Shown here: in pieces, positions 1 through 7,544 of the stretch
How positions within the stretch are numbered: position 1 is the first letter of the stretch
Layout: each line of letters opens with the position of its first letter
From: Kineococcus xinjiangensis
GTDB lineage: Bacteria > Actinomycetota > Actinomycetes > Actinomycetales > Kineococcaceae
Length of the DNA: 64,000 bases
Direction: 5' to 3'
Assembly (NCBI RefSeq): GCF_002934625.1
Contig: NZ_PTJD01000002.1
Coordinates: 1-64,000, forward strand
Made by a program: the position numbers and the translations under genes
The notes under the pieces: generated by a model
Told to the model about the DNA's origin: nothing
Seen by the model: only the letters and a program-made list of their open reading frames with translations
The model's database searches: none

Positions 1-66
1 GTCGAGGCCGAGCAGGCTCACTACGCTCACCACCAGACCCCGACACCGGTCGGAGCCTCAGAGTAG
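1..66 (+). CDS. C-terminal tail of a truncated upstream gene (possible)
   Basis: The first frame is open from the window edge to a TAG at 64-66 and would encode about 21 residues ending in PVGASE. Codon third positions are only moderately GC-rich, so coding status is weak. No start is inside the window and nothing can be said about function. It could equally be untranslated sequence. Confidence 0.25.
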   Translation, partial: VEAEQAHYAHHQTPTPVGASE

Positions 67-229
67 GAAGTCTCCGGACTCGCCGGGGCGGTTCAGGGGT
101 CGGGTCCGCCGTGCGAGTGATGACGGCTCCAGCGCGGGTACTGACGAACTTAGAGTGGCTTTGAGTGATGTTGCGGTGGCGCAGGGTGGAAGCAGCCCGG
201 TTGTTGAAGACTGTGGAGGACCGACCGGG

Positions 230-1195
230 ATGTGCTTGCCGTACGCCTACGTGATCAGCCCTGGCGACCCGCCGCGGAGCCACCGCCAGGCTCGGCGCGG
301 CCCCGCGCTGCCGCCGGTGAACGACCGGGGTCCGTTGGAGGCCGCCTCCTTGCAGGCGGTGGCCGCCTTCGCCGTCGAGGCCGGTGTCAGCCATCTGCAG
401 GTGCGCTCTCCACGGGTGACGGGTCCGTACCCGGGTGGCGAAGCGACCTGGCGGGTGCTCACGGGCATGTTTGGGCCTGACCTGGAGAACCTGTTCGACG
501 GGGTGGAGGTCAGTCTCGACCAGGCGGTGGAGCTGGTTCGGCAGCGGCTGCGCGACGGCGCCCTGGCAGCCACCTTGGAGGCCGAGGACCGCCTCATCGT
601 CAGCGTCGGCTGGGACCAGGACCTCCACGTCAGCAGCACCTTTCCCTGCACTCACGCTGTCGAGCGAGCCAGGGCCCAGGGGCTGTCCGTGGAACGCGAG
701 GAACCCTGCTCCGGTGAGGATGAGGGGCCCTACGTGCAGGAACGGGCCGACGAGCGGTTCTGGCGCCGGGTGGACGACCTGGCCCTGGACCGCGGGGAGG
801 TGCTGGTAGAGACCCAACCGCTGCCCGGGAACTGGGGCGTCACCCACTACCGGCTGCGGTCAGCAGAGCTGCCCAGCGCCGCCCTGCAGCCCCGCATCCG
901 CCCGCGGTCGTTGGTCACCGTCTGGCCGGCGCTGCTTCCCGATGTCGCGACGGTCACCGACGGGGCCGTCAGCGCCCTGGCCGACGGGGACATGGGCAGG
1001 CTCGTCTGGGCGCTGCGCGACGGGTCGGTGCATCACCGCTTCCTCAACGATGAGGACACCGACGTCGCTGCCCTGTCCGGCGGGGCCGTCGCCGCCGCCT
1101 GGCAGGAGGTGGGCGGTGCGCTCCTCGACGGGCATCTGATGCAGGCAGCCGTCCCCGACACCGACGGCGTCCTGCGCGCCCGCTGGCGGGCCTAA
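230..1195 (+). CDS. hypothetical protein, 321 aa
   Basis: I do not recognise this protein. The frame is open upstream to a GTG at 155, but the ATG at 230 is preceded by GGAGGA at 215-220 with a 9-base gap, so I place the start there. There is no signal peptide or membrane segment. The chain is acidic and globular-looking, with Trp-rich patches (FWRRVDDLALDRGE, PGNWGVTHYRL) and an acidic mid-part (EREEPCSGEDEGP). The last 100 residues read like a small separate domain. It lies among other unrelated hypotheticals in the accessory left end. No function is proposed. Confidence 0.7.
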   Translation: MCLPYAYVISPGDPPRSHRQARRGPALPPVNDRGPLEAASLQAVAAFAVEAGVSHLQVRSPRVTGPYPGGEATWRVLTGMFGPDLENLFDGVEVSLDQAVELVRQRLRDGALAATLEAEDRLIVSVGWDQDLHVSSTFPCTHAVERARAQGLSVEREEPCSGEDEGPYVQERADERFWRRVDDLALDRGEVLVETQPLPGNWGVTHYRLRSAELPSAALQPRIRPRSLVTVWPALLPDVATVTDGAVSALADGDMGRLVWALRDGSVHHRFLNDEDTDVAALSGGAVAAAWQEVGGALLDGHLMQAAVPDTDGVLRARWRA

Positions 1196-1248
1196 CGTCA
1201 GCTCTCGCGAACCGCTGACACAACCGCGATGAGCTCCGACCGCACCCA

Positions 1249-1272
1249 CAGGGCGGCGTTTGCGGATGTTCG
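1249..1272. repeat. partial copy of the left-end intergenic repeat
   Basis: CAGGGCGGCGTTTGCGGATG then TTCG resembles the right half of the repeat at 1676-1720 (CAGCGGCGTGGGCGGATG, TTCGG). It sits in the gap between two hypothetical genes, as the other copies do. The match is short and imperfect, so chance cannot be excluded. Confidence 0.35.
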
Positions 1273-1303
1273 CCTCCCGGGTGAGGTGTTCGATGATTAG
1301 CGC

Positions 1304-1636
1304 ATGCGGGGCGGGCCTTCCAAAGAGCAGAGTGAGCCCTCGGGCGACCCTGATTGGCGCTCGGGACAGGCATGGCCGGAAGGCGCCTGGCCGGCGGGCA
1401 CCCGCGTCCGCGTCGTGCAGGACCCACAGTGGTCAGGGCCCTGGCGTCAGGAGTTCACCGGCACGATCGACTCCTGGGACGTGCCCAACATCGTCGAGGT
1501 GATCGACTCACCCCAAGGGGAGCTGGAGTACCAAGTCTGCTTCGACGAGGCTCAGGATGATATGTCCGACGATGGCCCCTACTCCTCCGCTCGAATCCTG
1601 GCCCGCTACCTCAGGCGGCTGGAAGACGAGCCATAG
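1304..1636 (+). CDS. hypothetical protein, 110 aa
   Basis: A small acidic soluble protein that I do not recognise. The N-terminal 30 residues are rich in Pro, Gly, Ser and Trp and look disordered. From about residue 33 a compact domain begins (TRVRVVQDPQWSGPW, then FTGTIDSW and YQVCFDEAQDDMSDDGPY), with alternating beta-like stretches and a final basic helix (ARILARYLRRLEDEP). The pattern suggests a small beta-barrel such as an SH3-like or immunity-type fold, but this is inference. No good ribosome site precedes the ATG, so the start may be leaderless or slightly different. Confidence 0.65.
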   Translation: MRGGPSKEQSEPSGDPDWRSGQAWPEGAWPAGTRVRVVQDPQWSGPWRQEFTGTIDSWDVPNIVEVIDSPQGELEYQVCFDEAQDDMSDDGPYSSARILARYLRRLEDEP

Positions 1637-1675
1637 CAGCAGCCCGCCCCAGCGCAGAGCGCGTCCAGTGACCAC

Positions 1676-1720
1676 CATGATCGCGGCCCATCAGCGGCGT
1701 GGGCGGATGTTCGGGGCGGT
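1676..1720. repeat. left-end intergenic repeat, copy A
   Basis: About 45 bases beginning CATGATCGCGGCCCATCAGC and ending GGATGTTCGGGGCGGT, between a plus-strand and a minus-strand gene. It aligns with 2700-2743 and with the sequence interrupted by the insertion element at 3472. The CATGATCGCG start and the CAGCGGCGTG middle are the best conserved parts. Confidence 0.5.
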
Positions 1721-1767
1721 CGCCGTTGCGGGTGGAGCGCGTCAGGCGCCGGGTGCTGGGTGTCGAC

Positions 1768-2571
1768 TCAGGTGGGTGGCAGGAGCCTGGTCAGGCGCAG
1801 CCGCACCTGCCGGTTGTCCCTGCGGTGGTCCATGACCCGGGCCTCGACGCGACAGCCGCGCGCCAGGGCCGGTACTGCAGCGTCGCCGGCCTCGACGTCC
1901 AAGACGGCGACGGCTTCGGGGCAGTCGTCCACCTCGACGTGCGCTCCGTCGCGGCGAGTGGCGATGACCCTGGCAGTGACCACTGCTCCGAGCGGCAACG
2001 CGGTCCTGATCGCCTCCCACGCCACCTGCCCCTGCCAGGGCCCGGGCGCAGGAGCCGGCTGCAGTCCGCTGAAGAGTTCCACCAGGTAGCCGTCCACCCC
2101 GTCACAACAAGCGTCGAGATCGGTGAGGTCCAGCGCTGCCTGTGTGGTGTCCGGCCAGGTGCACGCCTGCTCCACGGCGATGTCACGGCGCAGCACGTGC
2201 GGCAGCAGCGCGATCAGCTGCGAGGACGTCATGGGCAGTGGCATCGCCCGGACGTCGATCCCGGAGTGTGGTGCGAGGAGCTGCACCAGCCAGCCGGGGA
2301 AGCCTGCGATGAAGGAGCCCAACTGCTCGACGTGCTCATCGAGTGGCCCCTCATCCACCCGCAGCCGGGTCAGTGGCACCCGTACTCGGCCGGCCTCGGA
2401 CCAGCGAGGCCATCCCAGGTCGACATCACCGTCTCCCATCGCATCCAGGAGGGGCAGCCACTCCGGCTCCGTAAGGTCGACGTCGGGCACGTAGCGCCGT
2501 AGCTCCGCGACCATGGCGGGGAAGGCGCGGTGGTAGGCGTTGGCGAGCAGGCGCACGTGCAACCGACTCAC
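1768..2571 (-). CDS. hypothetical protein with possible C-terminal OB/S1-like domain, 267 aa
   Basis: The N-terminal 170 residues (MSRLHVRLLANAYHRAFPAM onward) are helical and acidic and match no family I know. The last 80 residues (GAVVTARVIATRRDGAHVEV, then DDCPEAVAVLDVE and GCRVEARVMDHRRDNRQVRL) have the spacing of an S1/OB beta-barrel, which would bind RNA or ssDNA if real. The start is the first ATG of the open frame. A long plus-strand frame over the same DNA reads as low-complexity shadow. It is convergent with the 110-residue gene and divergent from the next gene. The domain call is inference from pattern. Confidence 0.65.
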   Translation of the reverse strand: MSRLHVRLLANAYHRAFPAMVAELRRYVPDVDLTEPEWLPLLDAMGDGDVDLGWPRWSEAGRVRVPLTRLRVDEGPLDEHVEQLGSFIAGFPGWLVQLLAPHSGIDVRAMPLPMTSSQLIALLPHVLRRDIAVEQACTWPDTTQAALDLTDLDACCDGVDGYLVELFSGLQPAPAPGPWQGQVAWEAIRTALPLGAVVTARVIATRRDGAHVEVDDCPEAVAVLDVEAGDAAVPALARGCRVEARVMDHRRDNRQVRLRLTRLLPPT

Positions 2572-2699
2572 CGTCGACCTCCATCCGCGGGCTTCCCGAT
2601 CGGATCGGCCGACTCATGCTGCCACCGGGCGGCGCCGCGCACCTCACCCCTCGTGCGACGGCGTGAGTCCGAAGACATGGTCGGACGTCACCAGCCGCT

Positions 2700-2743
2700 C
2701 ATGATCGCGCCCCACCAGCGGCGTGAGCGCACATCTGGGCGGT
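2700..2743. repeat. left-end intergenic repeat, copy B
   Basis: CATGATCGCGCCCCACCAGC followed by GGCGTGAGCGCACATCTGGG. It matches copy A base for base over the first ten positions and over CAGCGGCGTG, with scattered differences after that. It lies just upstream of the plus-strand gene at 2769 and could include its promoter. Confidence 0.5.
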
Positions 2744-2768
2744 GTACGAACCGCACAGGTGGGGGCCG

Positions 2769-3428
2769 ATGTCCCATGGTGGTGTCATGCAGGGTGACGA
2801 GCCGATAGGCGTTGACTTCGGGACGGTGACCGGCCTGCCCTTGCCGCCTGGACTGGAGCTGCTGCTTCGCTCCCTACAGCCCGGTGACGGTGGGCGTGGC
2901 GGACGGGTACCCAGCCATCAACCCATGGCCTCGAGCTACACGTGGCAGCGACCCGACGTCGTGCGGGAACGGCTCGGCTTCACGATGCCGACCCTTTCCG
3001 TGCTGCGGCAGGAGGGACTGCACGAGCTCTACGCCACGCTGGGGTGCGACGAGGTTGAGCGTCCCTCCGAGGTGCACCCCAGCGGGGGTAACGCTGTCCG
3101 CGTCGCCTACGTCCCTGACGAGCAGTCGTTGAACCTGACGGAAGACGAGGGCTACCACCACGGCATGACCACCCTGACGATGGTCTACGGCTCCGGCGCC
3201 CCCTGGCCGGATGAAGCGCCCAGGACTCGTCGAGCCCCCGCGTCGGGAGACTCCACGGTCGTCGACCTGCGCGGTCACCACGTCGGTGTTCAACACAGGC
3301 CAGGTGGCCTCACCAGGCTCGCCTGGGTGCTGCGACGACCTGAGGCCGGCTACAACATCGAGGTCTACACCGGGCGGCCACCTCTAGAGGCCGTACGAAT
3401 GCTGGCCGCCAGCGATCTCTTCACCTGA
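2769..3428 (+). CDS. hypothetical protein, 219 aa
   Basis: Unrecognised. I choose the ATG at 2769 because a purine-rich AGGTGGGGG stretch (2758-2765) precedes it. The frame is open to a GTG at 2742, and an ATG at 2787 is a further alternative. A Gly-rich linker (GDGGRGGRVPSH) separates the first 45 residues from the rest. A Trp/Tyr-bearing central region (ASSYTWQRPDVVRERLGF) is followed by a C-terminal alpha/beta part (GLTRLAWVLRRPEAGYNIEV). No membrane segment or signal peptide is visible. The 3' end lies 70 bases from the IS256 element. Confidence 0.6.
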   Translation: MSHGGVMQGDEPIGVDFGTVTGLPLPPGLELLLRSLQPGDGGRGGRVPSHQPMASSYTWQRPDVVRERLGFTMPTLSVLRQEGLHELYATLGCDEVERPSEVHPSGGNAVRVAYVPDEQSLNLTEDEGYHHGMTTLTMVYGSGAPWPDEAPRTRRAPASGDSTVVDLRGHHVGVQHRPGGLTRLAWVLRRPEAGYNIEVYTGRPPLEAVRMLAASDLFT

Positions 3429-3471
3429 CAGGGACCGGCCAGACATCGGCGACGGTGCGTGCGAAGCGCAT

Positions 3472-3497
3472 CATGATCGCGCTCCACCCCGCGGCAT
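3472..3497. repeat. left-end intergenic repeat, copy C, interrupted by the IS element
   Basis: CATGATCGCGCTCCACCCCG CGGCAT runs up to the left end of the insertion element. The similarity resumes on the other side after the target duplication (GGGCGGGCGTGCGG from 4948). Joining the two flanks gives a sequence that aligns with copies A and B, so the element probably landed inside a copy of this repeat. Confidence 0.45.
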
Positions 3498-3533
3498 GGG
3501 ACTGTCCGATCTTCGGTGTAACTGGCCGGGCGG

Positions 3534-4864
3534 TTAGTGGGTGATGCGTCCTTCGAAGGTGATGGCGAAGGCGTTGAGGGCGGGCTTCCAGCGGGCAGCC
3601 CAGCGTGCCCTGCCCCGGCCAGTGGGGTCCAGCGCCCTGGTCGCGAGGTACAGGCACTTGATTGCCGCCTGCTCGGTCGGAAAGTGCCCCCGAGCACGGA
3701 CGGCGCGGCGGTAGCGGGCGTTGAGGGACTCGATGGCGTTGGTCGAGCAGATGACGCGGCGGATCTCCACGTCGTAGGCGAGGAACGGGATGAACTCGCT
3801 CCAGGCGTTGCGCCACAGCCGCACGATGGCCGGGTACTTGGTGCCCCAGACCTCGGCAAAGTCGTCGAACCGCGCCTCCGCCGCGGCGTCGCTCGGGGCC
3901 GTGTAGACGGGGCGCAGGTCCTTGGACATGCGGTCCCAGTCCGCCCGTGATGCGTAGCGGAACGTGTTCCTGATCAGATGGATGATGCAGGTCTGCACCA
4001 CCGTCTGCTCCCAGACCGCGGCGATGGCATCGGGCAGGCCGCGCAGGCCGTCGCAGACGAGGATGCACACGTCCTGCACTCCGCGGTTCTTCACTTCGGT
4101 GAGCACCGAGAGCCAGAACTTCGCGCCCTCGCCGCCGTCACCGGCCCACAGCCCCAGGATGTCCCTCTCCCCGGCGAGGGTGACGCCGATGGCCACGTAG
4201 ATGGGGCGGTTGGTCACCTGGCCGTCGCGGACCTTCACGTTGATGGCGTCGATGAACACGACCGGGTAGACCCGGTCCAGGGGACGTTGCTGCCACTCGG
4301 TCATCTCCGCGATCACCTTGTCGGTGGGGGCACCTCCCGCGCGAAGCGTGGGGGAATGCGCGAGACGGTGTCCTTGGACACCTGGGCTCCGTAGACCTCT
4401 GCCAGATGCGCGGACACCTCACCGGTGGTCAGGCCGCGGGCGGTCAACGAGAGGACGACCTCGTCGATGCTGTCCAGGCGGCGCTGCCGCTTGCGCACGA
4501 TGACCGGCTCGAAGGTCCCCTCTCGGTCCCGCGGCACCTCGATCTGCACCGGGCCGACATCGGTCAGCACCGTCTTGGTCCGGGTCCCGTTGCGGCTGTT
4601 GGCGCGGTTGCGCCCGGCTGGCTCGTGCTTGTCATAGCCGAGGTGCTCGCTCAGCTCCGCCTCCAGGGCCGTCTCGAGCACCGTCTTCGTCAGCCCGGTC
4701 AGCAGCCCACCGGGCCCGACCAGCTCGATGCCCTGCGCCCTGGCGGTCTCCACCAGCTCCTCAGCCAGCCGGCGCTGCTGCGCAGCGCCCAGCGGCCCGG
4801 CCGGCCGCTGCGTCTCCTGCTCCTGAGCCTGCTCCTCGGTCATGGGCGTGATCATGTCGGTCAT
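3534..4864 (-). pseudogene. IS256-family transposase, frameshifted by a 29-base insertion
   Basis: Two abutting reading frames encode the halves of one mutator-type transposase. The N-terminal half starts at the ATG at 4864 after GGAAGGA (MTDMITPMTEEQ). It runs through LGYDKHEPAGRNRANSRNGT and IEVPRDREGTFEP to KDTVSRI. The C-terminal half resumes at TDKVIAEMTEWQQRPLD and includes the catalytic-region motifs PVVFIDAINVKVRDG, the GLWAGDGGEGAKFW block with the second Asp, and STNAIESLNARYRR with the final Glu. The break lies exactly where IS256 proteins read SRITDKV. Twenty-nine inserted bases (4327-4355) shift the frame. A programmed frameshift is unlikely because the inserted sequence adds unrelated residues. 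Confidence 0.9.
4327..4355. repeat. 29-bp palindromic insertion inside the transposase gene
   Basis: Relative to the IS256 reading frame the extra sequence is GGGGCACCTCCCGCGCGAAG CGTGGGGGA. It can fold as a hairpin: CCTCCCGCGC pairs with GCGTGGGGG around a GAA loop, with two G-T pairs. Small palindromes of the form GGGGGCACCTCCC ... TGGGGGA are, from memory, common in Streptomyces genomes, often inserted into genes. I therefore read this as a miniature mobile palindrome rather than random mutation. Confidence 0.75.
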
Positions 4865-5052
4865 GCGGGGTCCTTCCCGCCAAGCCAGCCGGCTCGGCGC
4901 GTCAGGCCCGATCACTTACACCGTTGATCAGACAGTCCCCGCGGCATGGGCGGGCGTGCGGACTTGCCTCCACGGTGGGTCCGGCTCCATGGCGACTGGA
5001 AGGCCATCGGGCTCCAGTCGCTGTCCAGTGCCCTTTCCTTGGCGCCCGTCGG

Positions 5053-5274
5053 CTAGTCCCTTGGTGGCTGTGGCGAGCGGCGACTGCGCCATGCCTCGAG
5101 AAGGATCGGAGTAGCACCGACAAGCAGTCCGGCGAGCAGAGGGCCGGCGTCTCCTCTGACTGCACTGGCGACACTGAACCAAGCGCCGACGCCGAGCATC
5201 ACCGCGAGCAGCAGCGTCCCGGCCCAGCGGGCGACCTCCTGCTGCCGGGTGTACTGGCGCCGGTGCTGAGCCAT
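5053..5274 (-). CDS. small two-helix membrane protein, 73 aa
   Basis: Starting at the ATG at 5274 the protein is MAQHRRQYTRQQEVARWAGT, then two hydrophobic segments of about 20 residues (LLLAVMLGVGAWFSV and GPLLAGLLVGATPILLEAW), and a basic tail ending RRSPQPPRD. The basic N-terminus suggests both ends are cytoplasmic. The frame is open further upstream, but that part is Thr/Ser/Arg-rich and not protein-like. The Shine-Dalgarno site is poor. I cannot assign a family; similar short membrane proteins are common orphans in actinomycetes. Confidence 0.55.
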   Translation of the reverse strand: MAQHRRQYTRQQEVARWAGTLLLAVMLGVGAWFSVASAVRGDAGPLLAGLLVGATPILLEAWRSRRSPQPPRD

Positions 5275-5353
5275 GGGTACAGGGTGGCAGTCATCTCCTG
5301 CACGAACGCCCTCAATTCGGCAGAGTCGTGCGTTTGCGTGGTGGTCGGCTCGG

Positions 5354-5956
5354 TCAGATGACCTTGATGAGGAGGTTGCGGTGGATGCCACGCCAGGCTT
5401 CGTCGTGCTGGTAGCCGTCGGGGACGAGGAGCACGTCTTCGTCACGAGGTCCGTCGCCGCTCATGACGGCGGTGGAGGAGTCCGAGGGCCACGGCGTGCA
5501 GCCGGTGTCAGGGACGATCTCGGCGCCTTGAGCCCTGAGGGTCACCAGGCAGGCGTCGCCGGTGATCCCGACTCCGAGGTAGGCCGGGCCGATGGGGGTC
5601 TCGCCGAGGAAGCGGGTGGTGTCGGGGCGGACCAGGTAGCGCAGGTGCGGGCTGTCGATGACGTCGCTGGGCTGCTGCGGTGCGGCCAGGACCGCGAAGG
5701 CCGTAGTGGGCGCCAACGGTTGCGGTTTGGGCTGGCCGTCGTCGGCCAGTGCGGCGTGGGTGGCAACGGACGCCGCAGTCAGGGCCAGCGCGCCGGCGGC
5801 CAGGACGATCCTGATCTGGTGGCGGCGGCTGCCGGCGCCCAAGTGCGGGGCGAGGTCAGGGTCGGAGCCGAGCGAGGTGTCAGCCACAGGGAAACTCCAG
5901 AGGGTCTGCGGAGGTGGAGCAGAGGCAGGGGCGGGCGCACTGGGCGAAGCGGTCAC
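5354..5956 (-). CDS. hypothetical membrane-anchored protein, 200 aa
   Basis: The first 47 residues are Pro/Ala-rich and cytoplasmic in character. A single membrane segment follows at about 48-69 (IRIVLAAGALALTAASVATHAALA), and then an exported domain of 130 residues. That domain has two cysteines (DACLVTLRAQ, PDTGCTPWP) that could form a disulphide, and an acidic patch SGDGPRDEDVLLVPDGY. This is an anti-sigma-like or sensor-like topology, but no family is recognised. The GTG start at 5956 is only 13 bases after the stop of the XRE regulator, so the three genes 5354-6988 probably form one operon. Confidence 0.65.
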   Translation of the reverse strand: MTASPSAPAPASAPPPQTLWSFPVADTSLGSDPDLAPHLGAGSRRHQIRIVLAAGALALTAASVATHAALADDGQPKPQPLAPTTAFAVLAAPQQPSDVIDSPHLRYLVRPDTTRFLGETPIGPAYLGVGITGDACLVTLRAQGAEIVPDTGCTPWPSDSSTAVMSGDGPRDEDVLLVPDGYQHDEAWRGIHRNLLIKVI

Positions 5957-5969
5957 GGGCGGTGGTGGG

Positions 5970-6260
5970 TCAGCTGTCGAGGCTGAGCAGGTCCCCAGGC
6001 GTGCAGTCCAGGGCGTCGCACAGGGCGCTGAGGGTGGAGAAGCGGATCGCGCGGGCCCGGCCGTTCTTCAGCACCGCGAGGTTGGCCACGGTGATCCCGG
6101 CGCGGGCGGCGAGCTGGGCCATGGTCATCCCGCGCTGCTTCAGCAGGACGTCGAGGTGGCAGCGGATGCGGTGCGGCGCTTCCGCCCCGCTGTCGACGTC
6201 GGCTCCCGCCTGCGTCACGGGCTCGCGTGTAGGAGCAGCGGGGGTGGTGGGTGCTGCCAT
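5970..6260 (-). CDS. XRE/Cro-type HTH regulator, 96 aa
   Basis: A short DNA-binding protein. The N-terminal 25 residues are flexible; then comes a complete Cro/CI-type helix-turn-helix (MTMAQLAARAGITVANLAVL, KNGRARAIRFSTLSALCDAL) ending DCTPGDLLSL. The motif CDALDCTPGDLL is characteristic of the YozG-like XRE group, which usually pairs with DUF2975 membrane proteins, as here. The ATG at 6260 lies 5 bases after the DUF2975 stop, consistent with coupled translation. The likely role is autoregulation of the operon in response to a signal sensed by the membrane partner (inference). Confidence 0.85.
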   Translation of the reverse strand: MAAPTTPAAPTREPVTQAGADVDSGAEAPHRIRCHLDVLLKQRGMTMAQLAARAGITVANLAVLKNGRARAIRFSTLSALCDALDCTPGDLLSLDS

Positions 6261-6265
6261 CGGGC

Positions 6266-6988
6266 TCAGACCAGGCCCTCGGTGTCTTCGCGCAGGCGGG
6301 CGCCCGCGTGCACGGCGGCGGCCAGGACGAGTAGGAGCACCGCAGCCGGCAGCGGCCACAGCACCGGTTGCAGGTCCGCCACCCACACCTTCTCGGTGAT
6401 GAAGGGCATCTGAAGCAGCCGCTGCGCACCCAGGTAGGGCAGGACCGACGCTGCGATCGAGGCCAGCACCAGCACGCCGGCGGCAGCGGCCAGGCGGGCG
6501 GCGTTGCCGGGGGCAAAGGGCTCCCGGGCGGCGGTGGTGCGCACCAGCGGCACCAGCAGCGCCACCAGGATGAACACGCTCAGCCCCGCCACGGCGGCGC
6601 CGGAATGTGCAGCCAGCGCCACACCCGCATCCACGGGGTGGTCCAGGAACGCCACCTCCGCCCGCAAGCCACCTGCACCGGCGGTGATCCCGGCGGAGGC
6701 GTCCTGGCCGTCGCCCTCGTAGAGGGCGGTGTCGGCGTTGTCCAGGGCCAGGGCCTGCACCGGCTGGGGGGCGACATGCTGCACCCAGAAGGTCGGAGAG
6801 CCGGCCAGGCGGACCGGCAGGTGCATCGGCGTCCCGGACTGCCCAGTGGCGATCACCGCGGCGCCCACCCCGACGAGCAACGACAAGATCCCGAACACGC
6901 TGAACACCCCGATGAGCAGGCTGATCCGCAGCGGCTGCACTGGGATGTCCCGACGCCGAGCGGGGCGGCGGGCGAGGGAGAGTGCCAT
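6266..6988 (-). CDS. DUF2975-family membrane protein, 240 aa
   Basis: The start at 6988 ([20 protein letters not shown]) follows GGGAG with a 6-base gap; the upstream extension is not protein-like. Four hydrophobic segments are visible: about residues 22-46 (ISLLIGVFSVFGILSLLVGV), 127-152 (GAAVAGLSVFILVALLVPLV), 168-188 and 203-226. A 75-residue outside loop separates the first two. This is the DUF2975 layout, a family normally found next to a small YozG-type regulator. Its biochemical role is unknown. It is the first gene of the operon with the XRE regulator and the exported protein. Confidence 0.8.
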   Translation of the reverse strand: MALSLARRPARRRDIPVQPLRISLLIGVFSVFGILSLLVGVGAAVIATGQSGTPMHLPVRLAGSPTFWVQHVAPQPVQALALDNADTALYEGDGQDASAGITAGAGGLRAEVAFLDHPVDAGVALAAHSGAAVAGLSVFILVALLVPLVRTTAAREPFAPGNAARLAAAAGVLVLASIAASVLPYLGAQRLLQMPFITEKVWVADLQPVLWPLPAAVLLLVLAAAVHAGARLREDTEGLV

Positions 6989-7544
6989 GCGGGGCTCCCG
7001 GGGCGTATCGAGATTCGAGCGATCGACACTCGATGGATCGGCACTCCCCGCGAAGACCTGAACCGCCCGCCCCTGCCTCACCCGGCTGGTCGCACACCAG
7101 CGGCTACAGGGGGCGCGGTCGAGCGAGACCCCATCCGCACGTCGGCTCCTTGTCCGCTGGACCTACGGTCCGGGCCTGGCCAGGCTGGGGCCGAGGTGCC
7201 CGGCGGGACGCCACCGGGTGAGCCCGGAGGGGTCCTGAGCCAGACCCGGCAGGACGAGGAAGGGGACGATCAGCTCACCGGCCGGAGTGTGGACGCGCTG
7301 CACGAGGACCTCCGGAGCCTCGATCCCCGCGGCGAGGAGGGCCGCCGCCTCCGGTAGCGGTGAACGCCTCCGCACCTGCTCACCCAGCGACGATCGAGTG
7401 TGTTCGCGGGCACTCGACGAAGCGTCGCGACCACCGGACGAAGGACGTCACCTGCGTCTTCGACGCGTGGCTGCTGCGCGGCTGCCCCTTGCCGTTCGGG
7501 GCTGGGGGCGGTGTCGCCGGCTGCCGCCCGTGCGGACGCGCGGG
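6989..7544. other. 556-bp gap between the DUF2975 operon and the GGDEF-EAL gene
   Basis: It holds the TCGA-rich operator region at 7005-7050. A minus-strand frame at 7163-7375 could encode 70 residues (MRRRSPLPEAAALLAAGIEA, then PEVLVQRVHTPAGELIVPFL). That frame has a protein-like hydrophobic centre but no clear ribosome site, so I list it only here as a possible small gene or remnant. GAGTGTGTTCGCGGGCACTC near 7397-7416 is a weak inverted repeat. I see no RNA gene. Confidence 0.4.
7022..7034. promoter_or_regulatory. candidate XRE operator (ATCGA-N3-TCGAT)
   Basis: ATCGACACTCGAT is a perfect 5-3-5 palindrome 34 bases upstream of the DUF2975 start. It is surrounded by further TCGA half-sites (TATCGAGATTCGAGCGATCG at 7006-7025). 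The density of TCGA repeats in front of an operon that encodes its own XRE repressor makes this a plausible autoregulatory site. No clear -35/-10 pair stands out. Confidence 0.4.

Larger units (their letters stand above)
3498..4939 (-). mobile_element. IS256-family insertion sequence, 1442 bp, with 8-bp target duplication
   Basis: Terminal inverted repeats are visible: the left end reads GGGACTGTCCGATCTTCGG and the right end, on the other strand, reads GGGACTGTCTGATCAACGG. Both continue GTGTAA, giving about 27 bases with four mismatches. The outermost flanks are identical: CGCGGCAT at 3490-3497 and CGCGGCAT at 4940-4947. An 8-base duplication is the usual product of IS256-family transposition. 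The single interior gene is a DDE transposase on the minus strand, interrupted by a 29-base insertion. Element length is in the normal range, so the copy is structurally complete but its own transposase is probably inactive. Confidence 0.9.

Noticed and set aside
1195-3500. Integron-type cassette array (attC sites between small genes)
   Set aside because: The repeats lack the GTTRRRY/RYYYAAC core pair and the expected symmetric arms, genes are on both strands, and no integrase is present.
4313-4864. Programmed frameshift between two transposase frames, as in IS3
   Set aside because: IS256 transposases are single-frame. The break coincides with 29 extra bases that form a hairpin, and there is no slippery sequence.
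7163-7375. 70-residue gene between the DUF2975 operon and the GGDEF-EAL gene
   Set aside because: Partly protein-like but no ribosome site, family or conserved context; described only within the gap entry.
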